This document shows positions 8,807 to 19,839 of a stretch of DNA of 57,569 bases, piece by piece (the stretch's first letter is position 1; each line of letters begins with the position of its first letter). The translations under genes and the position numbers were made by a program. The stretch comes from Actinomycetes bacterium (GTDB lineage Bacteria > Actinomycetota > Actinomycetes > Actinomycetales > Dermatophilaceae), in assembly GCA_029552065.1 (NCBI GenBank), contig JAKPEG010000102.1:1-57569 (forward strand). Reading direction: 5' to 3'. The notes under the pieces were generated by a model. That model did not search any database. It worked only from the letters and a program-made list of their open reading frames with translations, and had not been told where the DNA came from.

Positions 8807-10036
8807 TCAAGGATTTCCGGGCACGCCGTCCAATTCGGCGAAGTTCGCTTGCGAGGGCTCCCGCTCGCGTCGGAGCCGGTCGGCCGTCGACGCCCCCTGT
8901 CGCATCACTCGCAGGACGTTGCCGCCGGCGAGGGCGGCGAGTTCCCCGTCACTCCAACCCCGCTCTGCCAGGGCGGCGAGCAGCGCCGGATAGCCGGCGA
9001 CATCGGTGAGCCCCACGGGATAGCTGTCGGTGCCGTCGAAGTCGCCGCCGAGCCCGACGTGGGCCAGGCCGGCGACCTCGCGGACGTGCTCGACGTGGTC
9101 GGCCACGTCGGCCAGGGTGGCCTCGGGCTTGCGCTCGCGCTCGGCGCGCTCACGGAGGTATGCCGTGAAGGCGGCGTAGTCGAGCCGGTCGATCCCGGCG
9201 TCCGCGGCCTCGATCGCCACGGCGTCGGTCCACTCGCGCACGGAGTCGTTGACGAACTCCGGCACGAAGGTCACCATGCACACCCCGCCGTTTCCGGGCA
9301 GGGTGGCCAGCACGTCGTCGGGGACGTTGCGGTCGTGCCGCGTGAGCGCGCGGGCGCTCGAGTGGGAGAAGAGCACGGGAGCCTCGGTGACGGCGAGAGC
9401 GTCGCGCATCGTGCCGGGGGAGACGTGCGAGAGGTCGACGAGCACGCCGAGTCGGTTGCACTCGCGCACGACCTCGCGGCCGAAGGCCGACAGACCACCC
9501 AGCCGCGGGGGCTGCGTCGCGGCGTCGGCCCACGGCACGTGCTGGTTGTGGGTGAGGGTGAGATAGCCGACGCCGAGCCGGGCGAGCAGGCGCAGCGTGT
9601 CGAGGGAGCGGCCGATCGACTGGCCGCCCTCGGCACCCATGAGCGAGGCGACCCGCCCCTCGGCGTGGGCGCGCTCGACCTCCTCGGCGGTGCGCGCGAG
9701 GGTGAGCCGCCCGGCATACCGGCGGGTCATCTCGCGGACGAATTCGACCTGCTCGAGGGTGCCGGCCACCGCCTGCTCGTCGCTCCACGTGCCGGGCACG
9801 AAGACCGACCAGAACTGTCCGCCGACCCCGCCGGCACGCAGCCGGGGCAGGTCGGTGCAGGTCGTGGCCACCGGCGCGGCGAGGTCGAGGACGTCGAGGT
9901 CGTATGCCGCCTGCGTCCGCGCCTCCCAGGGCAGGTCGTTGTGCCCGTCGACGAGCGGGTGCCTGCGCAGCAGCCGGGCGATCCGGTCCTGGGTGGACGG
10001 CTCGCCGTGAGGGGGGTGCGACGCGGAGGTGCCCAT
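8807..10036 (-). CDS. Membrane dipeptidase-type M19 peptidase
   Basis: 409 residues from an ATG at 10036. The family M19 zinc site is visible: HNDLP in LVDGHNDLPWE near residue 32 (HxD ligands), GAEGG, the LSHVSP segment, FSHSSARAL, and the C-terminal GLGGDFDG. These enzymes hydrolyse dipeptides, including some with D-residues. No signal peptide is seen, so it is probably cytoplasmic. It diverges from rimO with only 35 bases between starts, and lies upstream of the secreted M6 protease on the same strand. A role in finishing the breakdown of imported peptides is a reasonable inference. Confidence 0.93.
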   Translation of the reverse strand: MGTSASHPPHGEPSTQDRIARLLRRHPLVDGHNDLPWEARTQAAYDLDVLDLAAPVATTCTDLPRLRAGGVGGQFWSVFVPGTWSDEQAVAGTLEQVEFVREMTRRYAGRLTLARTAEEVERAHAEGRVASLMGAEGGQSIGRSLDTLRLLARLGVGYLTLTHNQHVPWADAATQPPRLGGLSAFGREVVRECNRLGVLVDLSHVSPGTMRDALAVTEAPVLFSHSSARALTRHDRNVPDDVLATLPGNGGVCMVTFVPEFVNDSVREWTDAVAIEAADAGIDRLDYAAFTAYLRERAERERKPEATLADVADHVEHVREVAGLAHVGLGGDFDGTDSYPVGLTDVAGYPALLAALAERGWSDGELAALAGGNVLRVMRQGASTADRLRREREPSQANFAELDGVPGNP

Positions 10037-10071
10037 CGGGCCAGTCGACCACAGCCGTCTAGAGTGGCGCC

Positions 10072-11493
10072 ATGACCGAGCCGCCCGCGAGTCGTCGCGT
10101 CGCGCTGGTCACGCTCGGCTGCGCCCGCAACGAGGTCGACTCCGAGGAGCTCGCCGGGCGCCTGGCCGCCGACGGCTGGACCCTCGTCGCCGACCCCGGC
10201 GAGGCGGACGTCGCCCTGGTCAACACGTGCGGCTTCGTCGAGTCGGCCAAGAAGGACTCGATCGACGCCCTCCTCGAAGCGGCCGACCTCAAGGACGGCC
10301 GGCACCGAACGAGCCGGGTCGTCGCCGTCGGCTGTCTCGCCGAACGTTACGGCCAGACCCTCGCCGCCGACCTGCCCGAGGCCGACGCCGTTCTCGGCTT
10401 CGACGCCTACGCGGGGCTCTCGGCGCACCTGGACACGCTGCTCGCGGGCGAGCCGGTGCCCTCGCACGCCCCGGCCGACCGTCGTGCCCTCCTGCCCCTC
10501 ACCCCGGTGTCCCGGCCCGCGGCGGCGAGCGCCGACGCGACACCCGGGCACACGGCATACCGGCGGCTGCTCGAGGACCGTCCCTGGGCACCGCTGAAGA
10601 TCGCGAGCGGATGCGACCGGCGTTGCGCCTTCTGCGCGATCCCGGCCTTCCGCGGGGCGTTCGTCTCGCGGTCGCCGCAGGACGTGCTCGCCGAGGCGCG
10701 CTGGCTCGCCGGGCAGGGGGTGCGGGAGCTGCTGCTCGTGAGTGAGAACTCCACGTCCTATGGCAAGGACCTCGGCGACCTCGCGGCCCTGGAGAAGCTG
10801 CTGCCCCCACTCGCCGCGGTCGAGGGCATCGCCCGGGTCCGGGTGTCCTATCTGCAGCCGGCCGAGATCCGGCCGGGGCTGCTCGACACGATGGCGAGCA
10901 CTCCGGGGATCGCCCCCTACTACGACCTGTCCTTCCAACACGCGGCTCCCGGCCTGCTGCGGCGGATGCGCCGCTTCGGAGGCACCGAGGACTTCCTCGA
11001 CCTGCTCGCCCGGATCCGCGCCGCCACCCCGCACGCGGGGATCCGCTCCAACGTCATCGTCGGCTTCCCCGGGGAGACCGAGGGCGAGCTCGGCGAGCTC
11101 GAACTGTTCCTCGCCATGGCCAGGCTCGACGTCGTCGGGGTCTTCGGCTATTCCGACGAGGAGGGGACCGAGGCGGCGGGCCTGCCCGGCAAGCTGCCCG
11201 AGGAGGTCGTCGCCGCACGGGTGCGGCGGGTCGGCGACCTCGTCGAGGCGCTCACGACCCAGCGGGCCGAGGAGCGGATCGGCGAGGCGGTCACCGTGCT
11301 CGTCGAGGAGGTCGAGCCGGGCGCCGACCCGGTCGGGCGCACCGAGACCCAGGGACCGGAGGTCGACGGGGTCACCGTGCTCGTCGCCGGACCACCCGGC
11401 GCGCCCGCTCCGCGGCCCGGCGACCTCGTGCCGGCGCTCGTCGTCGGCTCCGAAGGAGTGGACCTGCACGCCGAGGCGAGGGCGCCCCGGTGA
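10072..11493 (+). CDS. rimO: Ribosomal protein S12 methylthiotransferase RimO
   Basis: A radical-SAM enzyme that adds a methylthio group to an aspartate of ribosomal protein S12. 473 residues, the family length. N-terminal methylthiotransferase domain with conserved Cys in LGCARN and NTCGF. The radical-SAM cluster motif CxxxCxxC reads CDRRCAFC near residue 180, followed by PAFRG. The C-terminal TRAM domain ends with a typical Val/Gly-rich barrel. The N-terminal [15 protein letters not shown] and the PAFRG context fit RimO better than MiaB, which is separately present at 23645. The stop overlaps the GTG of pgsA. Confidence 0.97.
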   Translation: MTEPPASRRVALVTLGCARNEVDSEELAGRLAADGWTLVADPGEADVALVNTCGFVESAKKDSIDALLEAADLKDGRHRTSRVVAVGCLAERYGQTLAADLPEADAVLGFDAYAGLSAHLDTLLAGEPVPSHAPADRRALLPLTPVSRPAAASADATPGHTAYRRLLEDRPWAPLKIASGCDRRCAFCAIPAFRGAFVSRSPQDVLAEARWLAGQGVRELLLVSENSTSYGKDLGDLAALEKLLPPLAAVEGIARVRVSYLQPAEIRPGLLDTMASTPGIAPYYDLSFQHAAPGLLRRMRRFGGTEDFLDLLARIRAATPHAGIRSNVIVGFPGETEGELGELELFLAMARLDVVGVFGYSDEEGTEAAGLPGKLPEEVVAARVRRVGDLVEALTTQRAEERIGEAVTVLVEEVEPGADPVGRTETQGPEVDGVTVLVAGPPGAPAPRPGDLVPALVVGSEGVDLHAEARAPR

Positions 11494-12164
11494 ACCCACC
11501 CGCCCGCCCCCGGCCGCCGGACCCGATGGCCGCACCGAGCCACGACGCGAGCCCCTGGAACCTGCCCAACGCCCTCACCACCGTGCGGATCCTCCTCGTG
11601 CCGGTCTTCGGGGCCCTGCTGCTGCGGGACGAGGGGCGCTCGACGACGTTGCGGTGGTGGGCGCTGGTCGTCTTCCTCGTCGCGATCCTCACCGACCGGG
11701 TCGACGGCGAATTGGCCCGCCGCCGGGGCCAGATCACCGACGTCGGCAAGATCCTCGACCCCATCGCCGACAAGGCCCTGCTCGGCATGTCCTTCGTCGG
11801 TCTGTCCCTCCTGGGCTCGGTTCCCTGGTGGGTGACCCTGCTCGTGCTCGCCCGCGAGCTCGGCGTTACCGTCGTGCGCTTCGTCGTCATCCGCCACGGG
11901 GTGATCTCGGCCGGTCGGGGCGGCAAGGTGAAGACCTTCCTCCAGGCGGTCGCGGTGTCGATGTTGATCCTGCCCGCCTCGGTGTGGCCCGACCCGCACG
12001 GCTGGACCGTCGCGGCATACGTCGTGCTCGCGGTCGCCGTGCTCGTCACGGTCGTCACCGGCCTGGACTACCTGCTCGCCGCGCACCGGCTGCGCCGCAC
12101 GAGCCCGCGCGCGCAGGCCAAGCGCGCGGCGCGGGCCGCCCGTGCGGCTGCGGGTCGCAGATGA
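11490..12164 (+). CDS. pgsA: CDP-diacylglycerol--glycerol-3-phosphate 3-phosphatidyltransferase
   Basis: An integral membrane enzyme making phosphatidylglycerol phosphate from CDP-diacylglycerol. The CDP-alcohol phosphotransferase signature D-x2-DG-x2-AR-x8-G-x3-D-x3-D is complete (starting [12 protein letters not shown], near residue 70). Several hydrophobic segments flank it. The GTG start overlaps the rimO stop by 4 bases (GTGA), and its own stop overlaps the cinA-like start (ATGA). The C-terminus is a basic Ala/Arg-rich cytoplasmic tail. Confidence 0.95.
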   Translation: MNPPARPRPPDPMAAPSHDASPWNLPNALTTVRILLVPVFGALLLRDEGRSTTLRWWALVVFLVAILTDRVDGELARRRGQITDVGKILDPIADKALLGMSFVGLSLLGSVPWWVTLLVLARELGVTVVRFVVIRHGVISAGRGGKVKTFLQAVAVSMLILPASVWPDPHGWTVAAYVVLAVAVLVTVVTGLDYLLAAHRLRRTSPRAQAKRAARAARAAAGRR

Positions 12165-12694
12165 ACCTCGAGCCGGCCCGCGACCGGGACGTCGCGGCGG
12201 GCCTGCTCGAGGTCCTCGCCGCCCGCGGGGAGACCCTCGGCTGCGCGGAGTCGCTCACCGGGGGCCTGCTCACCGCTCGTCTCGTCGACGTCCCCGGGGC
12301 CTCGCGGGTTCTGCGCGGTGGAATCGTCTGCTACGCCACCGACCTCAAGGCCTCCGTGCTCGGGGTGCCCGCCGACCTGCTCGCCGAGCGCGGGGCCGTC
12401 GACCCCGACGTCGCCGCCGCGATGGCCCAGGGCGTATGCCGCGTGCTCGCCGTCGACTGGGGCCTGGCCACGACGGGGGTGGCCGGCCCCGACCCCGCCG
12501 ACGGGAAGCCCGTGGGCCTGGCATACGTTGCCGTCATGGCACGGGCAGGGGCGCCCGTCGTGCGCGAGCTGGCCCTCGACGGCGACCGCACGGCGATCCG
12601 GGCCGGTGTCGTCGCGGCCTGTCTCGACCTGGCGGCGGACGCGCTGGCGCGGCATACCCGTGTGGTCGGGGGTCCCGTCGCGTATCGTGGGTGA
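12161..12694 (+). CDS. CinA C-terminal-family nicotinamide-nucleotide amidohydrolase
   Basis: The ATG at 12161 overlaps the pgsA stop (ATGA) and gives 177 residues, the length of the stand-alone CinA C-domain (PncC). The family core is clear: CAESLTGGLLTARL near residue 28, PGASRVLRGGIVCYA, and GVAGPDPADGKPVG. These enzymes deamidate nicotinamide mononucleotide in NAD salvage. The N-terminal competence-type domain of full-length CinA is absent, as is usual in this family of actinobacterial genes next to clgR. Confidence 0.94.
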   Translation: MNLEPARDRDVAAGLLEVLAARGETLGCAESLTGGLLTARLVDVPGASRVLRGGIVCYATDLKASVLGVPADLLAERGAVDPDVAAAMAQGVCRVLAVDWGLATTGVAGPDPADGKPVGLAYVAVMARAGAPVVRELALDGDRTAIRAGVVAACLDLAADALARHTRVVGGPVAYRG

Positions 12695-12704
12695 CTCGGA
12701 CAGC

Positions 12705-12735
12705 GATCCGGACGGGATCCGGACATCGATCCGGC
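12705..12735 (+). promoter_or_regulatory. Three helically phased GATCCGG repeats upstream of clgR
   Basis: GATCCGGAC at 12705, GATCCGGAC at 12716 and GATCCGGC at 12728 lie in the same orientation 11 and 12 bases apart, about one helical turn each, in the gap before the clgR ribosome binding site (AAGGAGAGGAGG). The spacing suggests binding sites on one face of DNA. The factor is unknown; autoregulation by ClgR is possible, although the repeats do not match the ClgR motif I know. Confidence 0.5.
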
Positions 12736-12754
12736 AAGGAGAGGAGGGGGCGAG

Positions 12755-13054
12755 ATGGTGCTCATCCGTCGTGAACTCGGCGACGTACTGCGGGAGCGGC
12801 GTCGCGAACAGCAGCGCAGCCTGCGCGACCTGTCGGCCGCGTCGGCGGTCTCGCTCGGCTACCTCAGCGAGATCGAGCGGGGCGAGAAGGAGGCCTCCTC
12901 CGAGTTGCTCGGGTCGATCTGCGACGCCCTCGGGTTGCCGCTGTCGACCGTGCTGCACGAAGTCGCCGACCGGGTCGCCCGCGCCGAGGGCCTGGCCACG
13001 CCGGTGACCCTGCCGGTTCCCGCGCGCGCCGAGGTGTCGGCTTCCGCCGCCTGA
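12755..13054 (+). CDS. clgR: ClgR-family helix-turn-helix regulator
   Basis: 99 residues with an XRE/Cro-type helix-turn-helix in the N-terminal two thirds: LGDVLRERRREQQRSLRDL, then SLGYLSEIERGEKEASSELL. This matches ClgR of actinobacteria, which activates the clp protease genes and some DNA-repair genes under stress and is itself degraded by Clp. The position right after pgsA and cinA is the conserved one. The C-terminus ends in Ala-Ala, as expected of a Clp-degradable regulator. The ATG at 12755 follows an AAGGAGAGGAGG purine tract. Confidence 0.92.
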   Translation: MVLIRRELGDVLRERRREQQRSLRDLSAASAVSLGYLSEIERGEKEASSELLGSICDALGLPLSTVLHEVADRVARAEGLATPVTLPVPARAEVSASAA

Positions 13055-13133
13055 CCGGCGTCCCATCCCGCGTCTCGTGGCGCTGGTCGCCGCCGTGCCC
13101 ACGGGCGGATAGTTGGTGCGCCCGGGGCCGCTG

Positions 13134-16100
13134 TCAGCGACGCAGCCGCAGGCCGCGCGGCGTCGCGTGGAATCCGGCCTGGGACAGCGCCGCCCCGAGC
13201 GGGTGGTCCGAGCGCAGCACCGAGGTGCCGTCGGTGCGTTCGACGGTGAGCCTGCCGAGCGAGCCCTCGCGGACGGCGAGGGCAAGCGCGTCGGCCGCGG
13301 CCTGGAGCGCGACCGGCTCCTCGCTCCAGGTGAGCAACGAGCGCCCGCCGCGCTCGACGTAGAGGACGAGGTCACCGTCGACGAGCACGACGAGGGCACC
13401 GGCCTTGCGACCGGGCTGGTGCCCGCGACCCTCGGCGCTCGCCGCCGGCTCGCGGGAGGGCCAGGGCAGCGCCGCGCCGAAGGGGTTGGCCGGGTCGCAG
13501 GCGGCGAGCACGAGCGCGGGGGCGGGTGCCCGCGTGGCCAGGTCGCCGATCGGCCTGCTGCCGGCGCGCAGCCGGTCGACCGCTCCGGTGGAGCCGAACT
13601 GGGCGGCGCCCAGCCCCTCGACGAAGTAGCCCCGGCGCACCCGCCCGGCCTCCTCGGCCGCGGCGAGCACCCGGTAGACCCCCGCGAACCCGCCGGGCAC
13701 CTCCTCCGCGGCGACGCTGCCGCGGGTGAGGACGCCGTAGCGGTCGAGGAGCACCTCCGCCCGCGCGTATGCCGTGGCCGTCGCCTCGGTCTCGCGGTCC
13801 GGCAACAGCGCCCACCGACCGACGACATCGGTCGGCCCGGACCTCGCGGCAGCTCCGCGGCGGACCGGCCCACGTGCCCGAGCGGTGACCCCACCGAGGG
13901 GGCGAGCGCCGCCGAACGGTGAGCGGGCGGCATACCGGGAGCGGGCGGGCGCGCTCGGGCGCCGGTGCGCGGTGCGTCCGCCGGCGAGCATCGCGCGGAC
14001 GGGGGCGAAGGTGTCGCCGGTGACCCGGCCGGCCCAAACCAGCTCCCACAGGGCGGCCCGCAGCGGCTCGTCCTCCTCGGCCGCGACCGTCTGGGCGAGG
14101 GTGCGGAAGAAGTAGGCGCCGCCGCCGGCGAGCGCTTCGAGGACGGCTTCGTGCAGGGGGCCGAGCTCGAGGGCACCGGGAGCGGCGAGGGTGAGCGGGG
14201 CGAGCTCGGCCAGGTGGAGGGAGACCCAGCCGTCGTCGCCGGGAAGGGGGCCGTGACCGGCCCAGACGACCTCGCCGGAGGCGAGGAGTTCGTCGAGCAG
14301 GGCAGGGGTGTATGCCGCGACCCGGCTGGGTAGGACGAGGCCTTCGACCGCGCTCGCGGGCAGCACCGCCCCGGCGAGCTGCTCGACCGCCCGCAGGAGC
14401 CCGTCGTGGCCGCGGGCGGTGCCCGAGACGCCCTGCCAGGCGGGCAGGAAGCGGGCGTAGTCGAGCGAGGTCACCGGCTCGACCTCGGCCCGGAGGGCGG
14501 CGAGGGATCGACGGCGCAGCGTGCGCAGCACCCGGGCGTCGCAGAAGTCGAGGCCGCCGGCCTCCCTGCTGCCGTCGGGTCGCAGCTCGCCCTCGACGAG
14601 GCGACCCGTGCTCACCAGTCGGCGCAGGGCGTCGCGGACGACCGCCGGCCCCAGGCCCAGCCAGGCCGCGACCTCGGCGACGGTGAACGGTCCCCGGGCG
14701 CGGGCAAAGCGGGCGACGAGGTCGCCGAGGGGGTCGGGTTCGGGGGCGAGGAAGGCCTGGGGGAGCCCCACGGGCAGCGAGACCCCGAGGGCATCGCGCA
14801 GCCGCCCGGCGTCCTCGACGGCCGCCCAGCGCTCGTCACCGGCGATTCGCACCCGCAGGATCCGCCGGGCCGACTCGAGGTCGACGAGCCAGCCGGCCAG
14901 GTCGGCCCGCAGGTCCTCGCGCGTGCGGGCCCGCAACGCCTCGAGGTCGAGCGGCCCGAGCACCCGGACGAGGTCGGCGACGTCTTCGGCGTCGCGGGCC
15001 CTGCGCGTGGGCAGCAGGTGCTGCAACTCGGCTTCCGTCGCCGCGACGGCCTCGGCGTCGAGCAGGTCGCGCAGCGAGAGCCCCTCGCCGGTGCCGAGCA
15101 ATTCGGCGAGCAGGGTCGGGTCGAGGGTGAGTGCGGCGGCCCGGCGTTCGGCGAGCGGGCTGTCGCCCTCGTAGAGGTATTGGGCGACATAGCCGAACAG
15201 CAGCGACCGCGCGAAGGGCGAGGGTTGGGGGGTCTGGACCGACACGACGGCGATCTCGCGGGAGCGGACCGCGCGCAGCAGCTCGACGAGCCCAGGGAGG
15301 TCGAAGACGTCCTGGACGCACTCGCGGACGGCTTCGAGGACGATCGGGAAGGACGGGAACCGGCTGGCCACGTCGAGCAGCTGGGCGGCCCGCTGACGTT
15401 GCTGCCACAGGGCTTGTCGGCGGTCGGGTCGGCGTCGGGGCAGGAGCAGCGCGCGGGCGGCGCACTCGCGGAAGCGGGCGGCGAACAGCGCCGAGCCGCC
15501 CACTTCGGCGGTGACGAGGGCGGCGATCTCGTCGGGATCGGGCAGGACGCAGTCGAGCAGGTCCGCGTCGAGGGCGTCGCCGCTCTCGCCGCCTCCGCCA
15601 CTTCCGTCGGGCTCCAGGTCGGGGACCCGCAGGACGATTCCGTCGTCGCCGTGCATGGCCTGGACGTCGACCCCGAACCGCTCGCGCATCCGGGCGGCGA
15701 TCGCGAGCGCCCACGGGGCGTGCACGGGGCCGCCGAACGGGGAGTGGACGACGACCCGCCAGTCGCCGAGCTCGTCCCGGAAACGTTCGACGAGGAGCGT
15801 CCGGTCGGTCGGCAGATGGCCGGTCGCCTCGCGTTGCTCGGCGAGATAGCCGAGAAGGTTGTCGGTGGCCCAGTCGTCGAGGCCGGCAGCGCTCACTCGC
15901 GTGCGGGCGGCCTTCCCGGACTTGTCGCCCAGCTCGCGGACGAAGGCCCCGACGGCCGCGCCGAGCTCGGCCGGGCGCCCGAGGGTGTCGCCCTTCCAGA
16001 ACGGCAGTCGACCCGGCTGGCCGGGTGCCGGCGTGACGAGGACCCGGTCGTGGGTGATGTCTTCGATCCGCCACGTGGAGGTGCCGAGGGTGAAGGTGTC

Positions 16101-17837
16101 GCCGACTCGCGACTCGTAGACCATCTCCTCGTCGAGCTCGCCCACCCGGCGGCCCGGACCGTCGCCTCCGGCGAGCATGACGGCGTAGAGGCCACGGTCG
16201 GGGATGGTGCCGCCCGAGGTGACGGCGAGGCGTTGCGCTCCCCGCCGTCCGCTCACCGTGCCGGCGATCCGGTCCCAGACGATCCGAGGTCGTAGTTCGG
16301 CGAACTCGTCGGAGGGATAGCGCCCGGAGAGCATGTCGAGCACCGACTCGAGGACCAGGCGCCCGAGGGCGGCGAACGGGGCGGCGCGGCGGACGAGTGC
16401 CTCGAGGTCCTCGACCGCCCAGTCGTCGAGGGCGCACATGGCCACGATCTGCTGGGCGAGCACGTCGAGCGGATTGGCCGGGATGCGCAGCGACTCGATC
16501 GCGCCCGCGCGCATCCGTTCGACGACCACGGCGGTCTGGACGAGGTCGCCGCGGAACTTGGGGAAGAGCACGCCGCGCGAGACGGCACCGACCTGGTGGC
16601 CGGCTCGGCCGACCCGTTGCAGCCCGCTCGCCACCGACGGGGGTGACTCGACCTGGACGACGAGGTCGACCGCACCCATGTCGATGCCGAGCTCGAGGCT
16701 GCTGGTCGCGACGACCGCGGGCAGCCGGCCGGCCTTGAGATCTTCCTCGATGACCGCGCGGGCCTCTTTGCTCACCGAGCCGTGGTGTGCCCGGGCGAGC
16801 AGTGCTGGGGCGCCGCGGGAGGCCCCCGCCTGGGCCATCACCTGCGCGGGCATGCCACCTGCGGTCCCACCTGAGGTCCTACCTGAGGTCCCACCGGACG
16901 TCTCGTCCTCGATCCGGTCGGACCAGATCTCGTTGAGCCGGGTGGTGAGCCGCTCGGCCAACCGCCGCGAGTTGGCGAAGACGAGGGTGGAGCGGTGGGT
17001 CGCCACGAGGTCGACGATCCGCTCCTCGACGTGCGGCCAGATCGAGGCCCGGGCCGGCTCGCCCGCGGCCGGCCCGGAGAGGTCGCCCGTGGGCGAGCCG
17101 AGCTCGGCGAGGTCGGGGACGGGCACGACCACCTGCAGGTCCCATTGCTTGTCCGACGGCGGGGCGACCACCTCGACCGGGCGCCCGCCCGCGAGGAAGC
17201 GCGCGACCTCGTCGACCGGGCGCACGGTGGCCGACAGGCCGATCCGCTGGGCCGGTCGGGGCAGCAGGGCGTCGAGTCGTTCGAGGGTGAGCGCCAGGTG
17301 GGCGCCGCGTTTGGTCGCGGCGACGGCGTGGACCTCGTCGAGGACGACGGTCTCCACCCCGGCGAGGGACTCGCGCGCCGCCGAGGTGAGCAGGAGGAAG
17401 AGCGACTCGGGCGTCGTGATGAGGATGTCGGGCGGGGCCGTGACGAAGGCACGCCGCTCGGCCGCGGGCGTGTCACCCGAGCGCACGGCCACCCGCACCG
17501 AGGGCGCCGGCAGCCCCAGCCGGGTGGCGGCGTGGCCGATGCCCACGAGGGGTGAGCGCAGGTTGCGCTCGACGTCGACGGCGAGCGCCTTGAGCGGGGA
17601 GACGTAGAGCACCCGGCAGCGTCGGGTGCGTTCGACCGGCGGGGTTGTCGTCGCCAGCCGGTCGAGGGCCCAGAGGAAGGCCGACAGGGTCTTGCCCGAG
17701 CCGGTCGGCGCGACGACGAGGGTATGCCGCCCGGACGAGATCGCCTCCCAGGCTCCCTCCTGCGCGGGGGTGGGCGCGGCGAATGCTCCGCGGAACCAGT
17801 CGCGGGTCGCGGGGGAGAAGCGCTCGAAGACGTCCAT
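13134..17837 (-). CDS. lhr: ATP-dependent helicase Lhr, long form
   Basis: 1567 residues, the length of the large Lhr (Lhr-Core plus a long C-terminal region). Superfamily 2 motifs are in order: Walker A APTGSGKT at residues 43-50, TTPESL near 141, DEVH at 167-170, SATVRPVDEV near 200, then GRAGHQ as motif VI. The core continues into a winged-helix and DUF1998-like region. Lhr unwinds 3'-tailed RNA:DNA hybrids and is tied to DNA repair in mycobacteria. The DEVH box is normal for Lhr. It is convergent with clgR and divergent from the DUF3046 gene. Confidence 0.96.
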   Translation of the reverse strand: MDVFERFSPATRDWFRGAFAAPTPAQEGAWEAISSGRHTLVVAPTGSGKTLSAFLWALDRLATTTPPVERTRRCRVLYVSPLKALAVDVERNLRSPLVGIGHAATRLGLPAPSVRVAVRSGDTPAAERRAFVTAPPDILITTPESLFLLLTSAARESLAGVETVVLDEVHAVAATKRGAHLALTLERLDALLPRPAQRIGLSATVRPVDEVARFLAGGRPVEVVAPPSDKQWDLQVVVPVPDLAELGSPTGDLSGPAAGEPARASIWPHVEERIVDLVATHRSTLVFANSRRLAERLTTRLNEIWSDRIEDETSGGTSGRTSGGTAGGMPAQVMAQAGASRGAPALLARAHHGSVSKEARAVIEEDLKAGRLPAVVATSSLELGIDMGAVDLVVQVESPPSVASGLQRVGRAGHQVGAVSRGVLFPKFRGDLVQTAVVVERMRAGAIESLRIPANPLDVLAQQIVAMCALDDWAVEDLEALVRRAAPFAALGRLVLESVLDMLSGRYPSDEFAELRPRIVWDRIAGTVSGRRGAQRLAVTSGGTIPDRGLYAVMLAGGDGPGRRVGELDEEMVYESRVGDTFTLGTSTWRIEDITHDRVLVTPAPGQPGRLPFWKGDTLGRPAELGAAVGAFVRELGDKSGKAARTRVSAAGLDDWATDNLLGYLAEQREATGHLPTDRTLLVERFRDELGDWRVVVHSPFGGPVHAPWALAIAARMRERFGVDVQAMHGDDGIVLRVPDLEPDGSGGGGESGDALDADLLDCVLPDPDEIAALVTAEVGGSALFAARFRECAARALLLPRRRPDRRQALWQQRQRAAQLLDVASRFPSFPIVLEAVRECVQDVFDLPGLVELLRAVRSREIAVVSVQTPQPSPFARSLLFGYVAQYLYEGDSPLAERRAAALTLDPTLLAELLGTGEGLSLRDLLDAEAVAATEAELQHLLPTRRARDAEDVADLVRVLGPLDLEALRARTREDLRADLAGWLVDLESARRILRVRIAGDERWAAVEDAGRLRDALGVSLPVGLPQAFLAPEPDPLGDLVARFARARGPFTVAEVAAWLGLGPAVVRDALRRLVSTGRLVEGELRPDGSREAGGLDFCDARVLRTLRRRSLAALRAEVEPVTSLDYARFLPAWQGVSGTARGHDGLLRAVEQLAGAVLPASAVEGLVLPSRVAAYTPALLDELLASGEVVWAGHGPLPGDDGWVSLHLAELAPLTLAAPGALELGPLHEAVLEALAGGGAYFFRTLAQTVAAEEDEPLRAALWELVWAGRVTGDTFAPVRAMLAGGRTAHRRPSAPARSRYAARSPFGGARPLGGVTARARGPVRRGAAARSGPTDVVGRWALLPDRETEATATAYARAEVLLDRYGVLTRGSVAAEEVPGGFAGVYRVLAAAEEAGRVRRGYFVEGLGAAQFGSTGAVDRLRAGSRPIGDLATRAPAPALVLAACDPANPFGAALPWPSREPAASAEGRGHQPGRKAGALVVLVDGDLVLYVERGGRSLLTWSEEPVALQAAADALALAVREGSLGRLTVERTDGTSVLRSDHPLGAALSQAGFHATPRGLRLRR

Positions 17838-17947
17838 GCCGCCCCCACTGTGTCACGGCCTACCGACATCGCATCGGCTTCCTCGGCGAGCGCGCCCGTC
17901 CGCTGATCGGGTCAGCGCGGATCGGCCGCAAGTGGCACACTCCAGCG

Positions 17948-18181
17948 GTGCGGCACAGCGACTTCGAGACCCTCATGCGCGAGGAGTTCGGCCCGGCGCA
18001 GGCGGCGATGATCGCGCGCGACCACGCCCTCACGGTCCTGGACAGCCGCACCCCCGCGGAGGCGCTCGCGGCCGGCATACCGCCGCGGCGGGTGTGGCTG
18101 GCCGTGTGCGAGGAGTATGCCGTGCCGCCGGAGCGCCGCTTCGGCCGCGACCGGCCGCCCGAGGGGACCCGGCCGGGCTGA
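17948..18181 (+). CDS. DUF3046 family protein
   Basis: A GTG at 17948 gives 77 residues: RHSDFETLMREEFG, then RDHALTVLDSRTPAEALAAG, PRRVWLAVCE and VPPERRF. This pattern matches DUF3046, a small actinobacterial family of unknown function usually encoded next to recA/recX, as here. The longer upstream frame overlaps the lhr start and has no coding character. Function unknown. Confidence 0.85.
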   Translation: MRHSDFETLMREEFGPAQAAMIARDHALTVLDSRTPAEALAAGIPPRRVWLAVCEEYAVPPERRFGRDRPPEGTRPG

Positions 18182-18215
18182 GCCGACCCGGCGGGTCCGA
18201 CAGCCCGACAGGGGC

Positions 18216-19526
<1,311 letters not shown>

Positions 19527-19733
19527 CGGGTCGTCCCTCCACACATCGTCGGAAACCGGGCTTGTTTGCATCGTAGCCACCACCGGGACGGCGTCCGGCG
19601 GGTGTCTCGCCCCGGCACACGGGGTGTCCGTCACTTTTCGCACGGAGGTATCGCAGGTGATCGCAGGGCGTATGCCGCCGGTCTGCGCCCCACGGGTTGC
19701 GTCGGCGTGGCAGGGCGGCGTGTCGCGCTGGGA

Positions 19734-19749
19734 TCGAACAACTGTCCAC
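19734..19749. promoter_or_regulatory. Candidate LexA (SOS) box upstream of recA
   Basis: TCGAACAACTGTCCAC keeps the left half TCGAAC of the actinobacterial SOS box (TCGAAC-N4-GTTCGA) exactly and 3 of 6 bases of the right half, about 209 bases upstream of the recA ATG. It could equally affect the divergent gltA promoter. No lexA gene lies in the window. Confidence 0.5.
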
Positions 19750-19816
19750 TAGGGTCGTCCCCAGGTGCCCCCGGCGCCGTCCCGTCGTCCACAGCCCGCG
19801 AGGGCGCGGCGAGGGG

Positions 19817-19839
19817 CTGTCGGTGGGGTCGCCTAACGT
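19817..19839 (+). promoter_or_regulatory. RecA-NDp (PafBC-dependent) promoter of recA
   Basis: CTGTCGGTG, 8 bases, then TAACGT. This matches the SOS-independent damage promoter TTGTCRGTG-N8-TAnnnT known from mycobacterial recA at all informative positions except the first T, with the exact 8-base spacing. It lies about 120 bases before the recA ATG on the recA strand, downstream of the LexA-like box, so recA probably has two damage-inducible promoters. The rest of the 431-base gltA-recA gap holds two copies of the octamer and nothing else I recognise. Confidence 0.75.
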
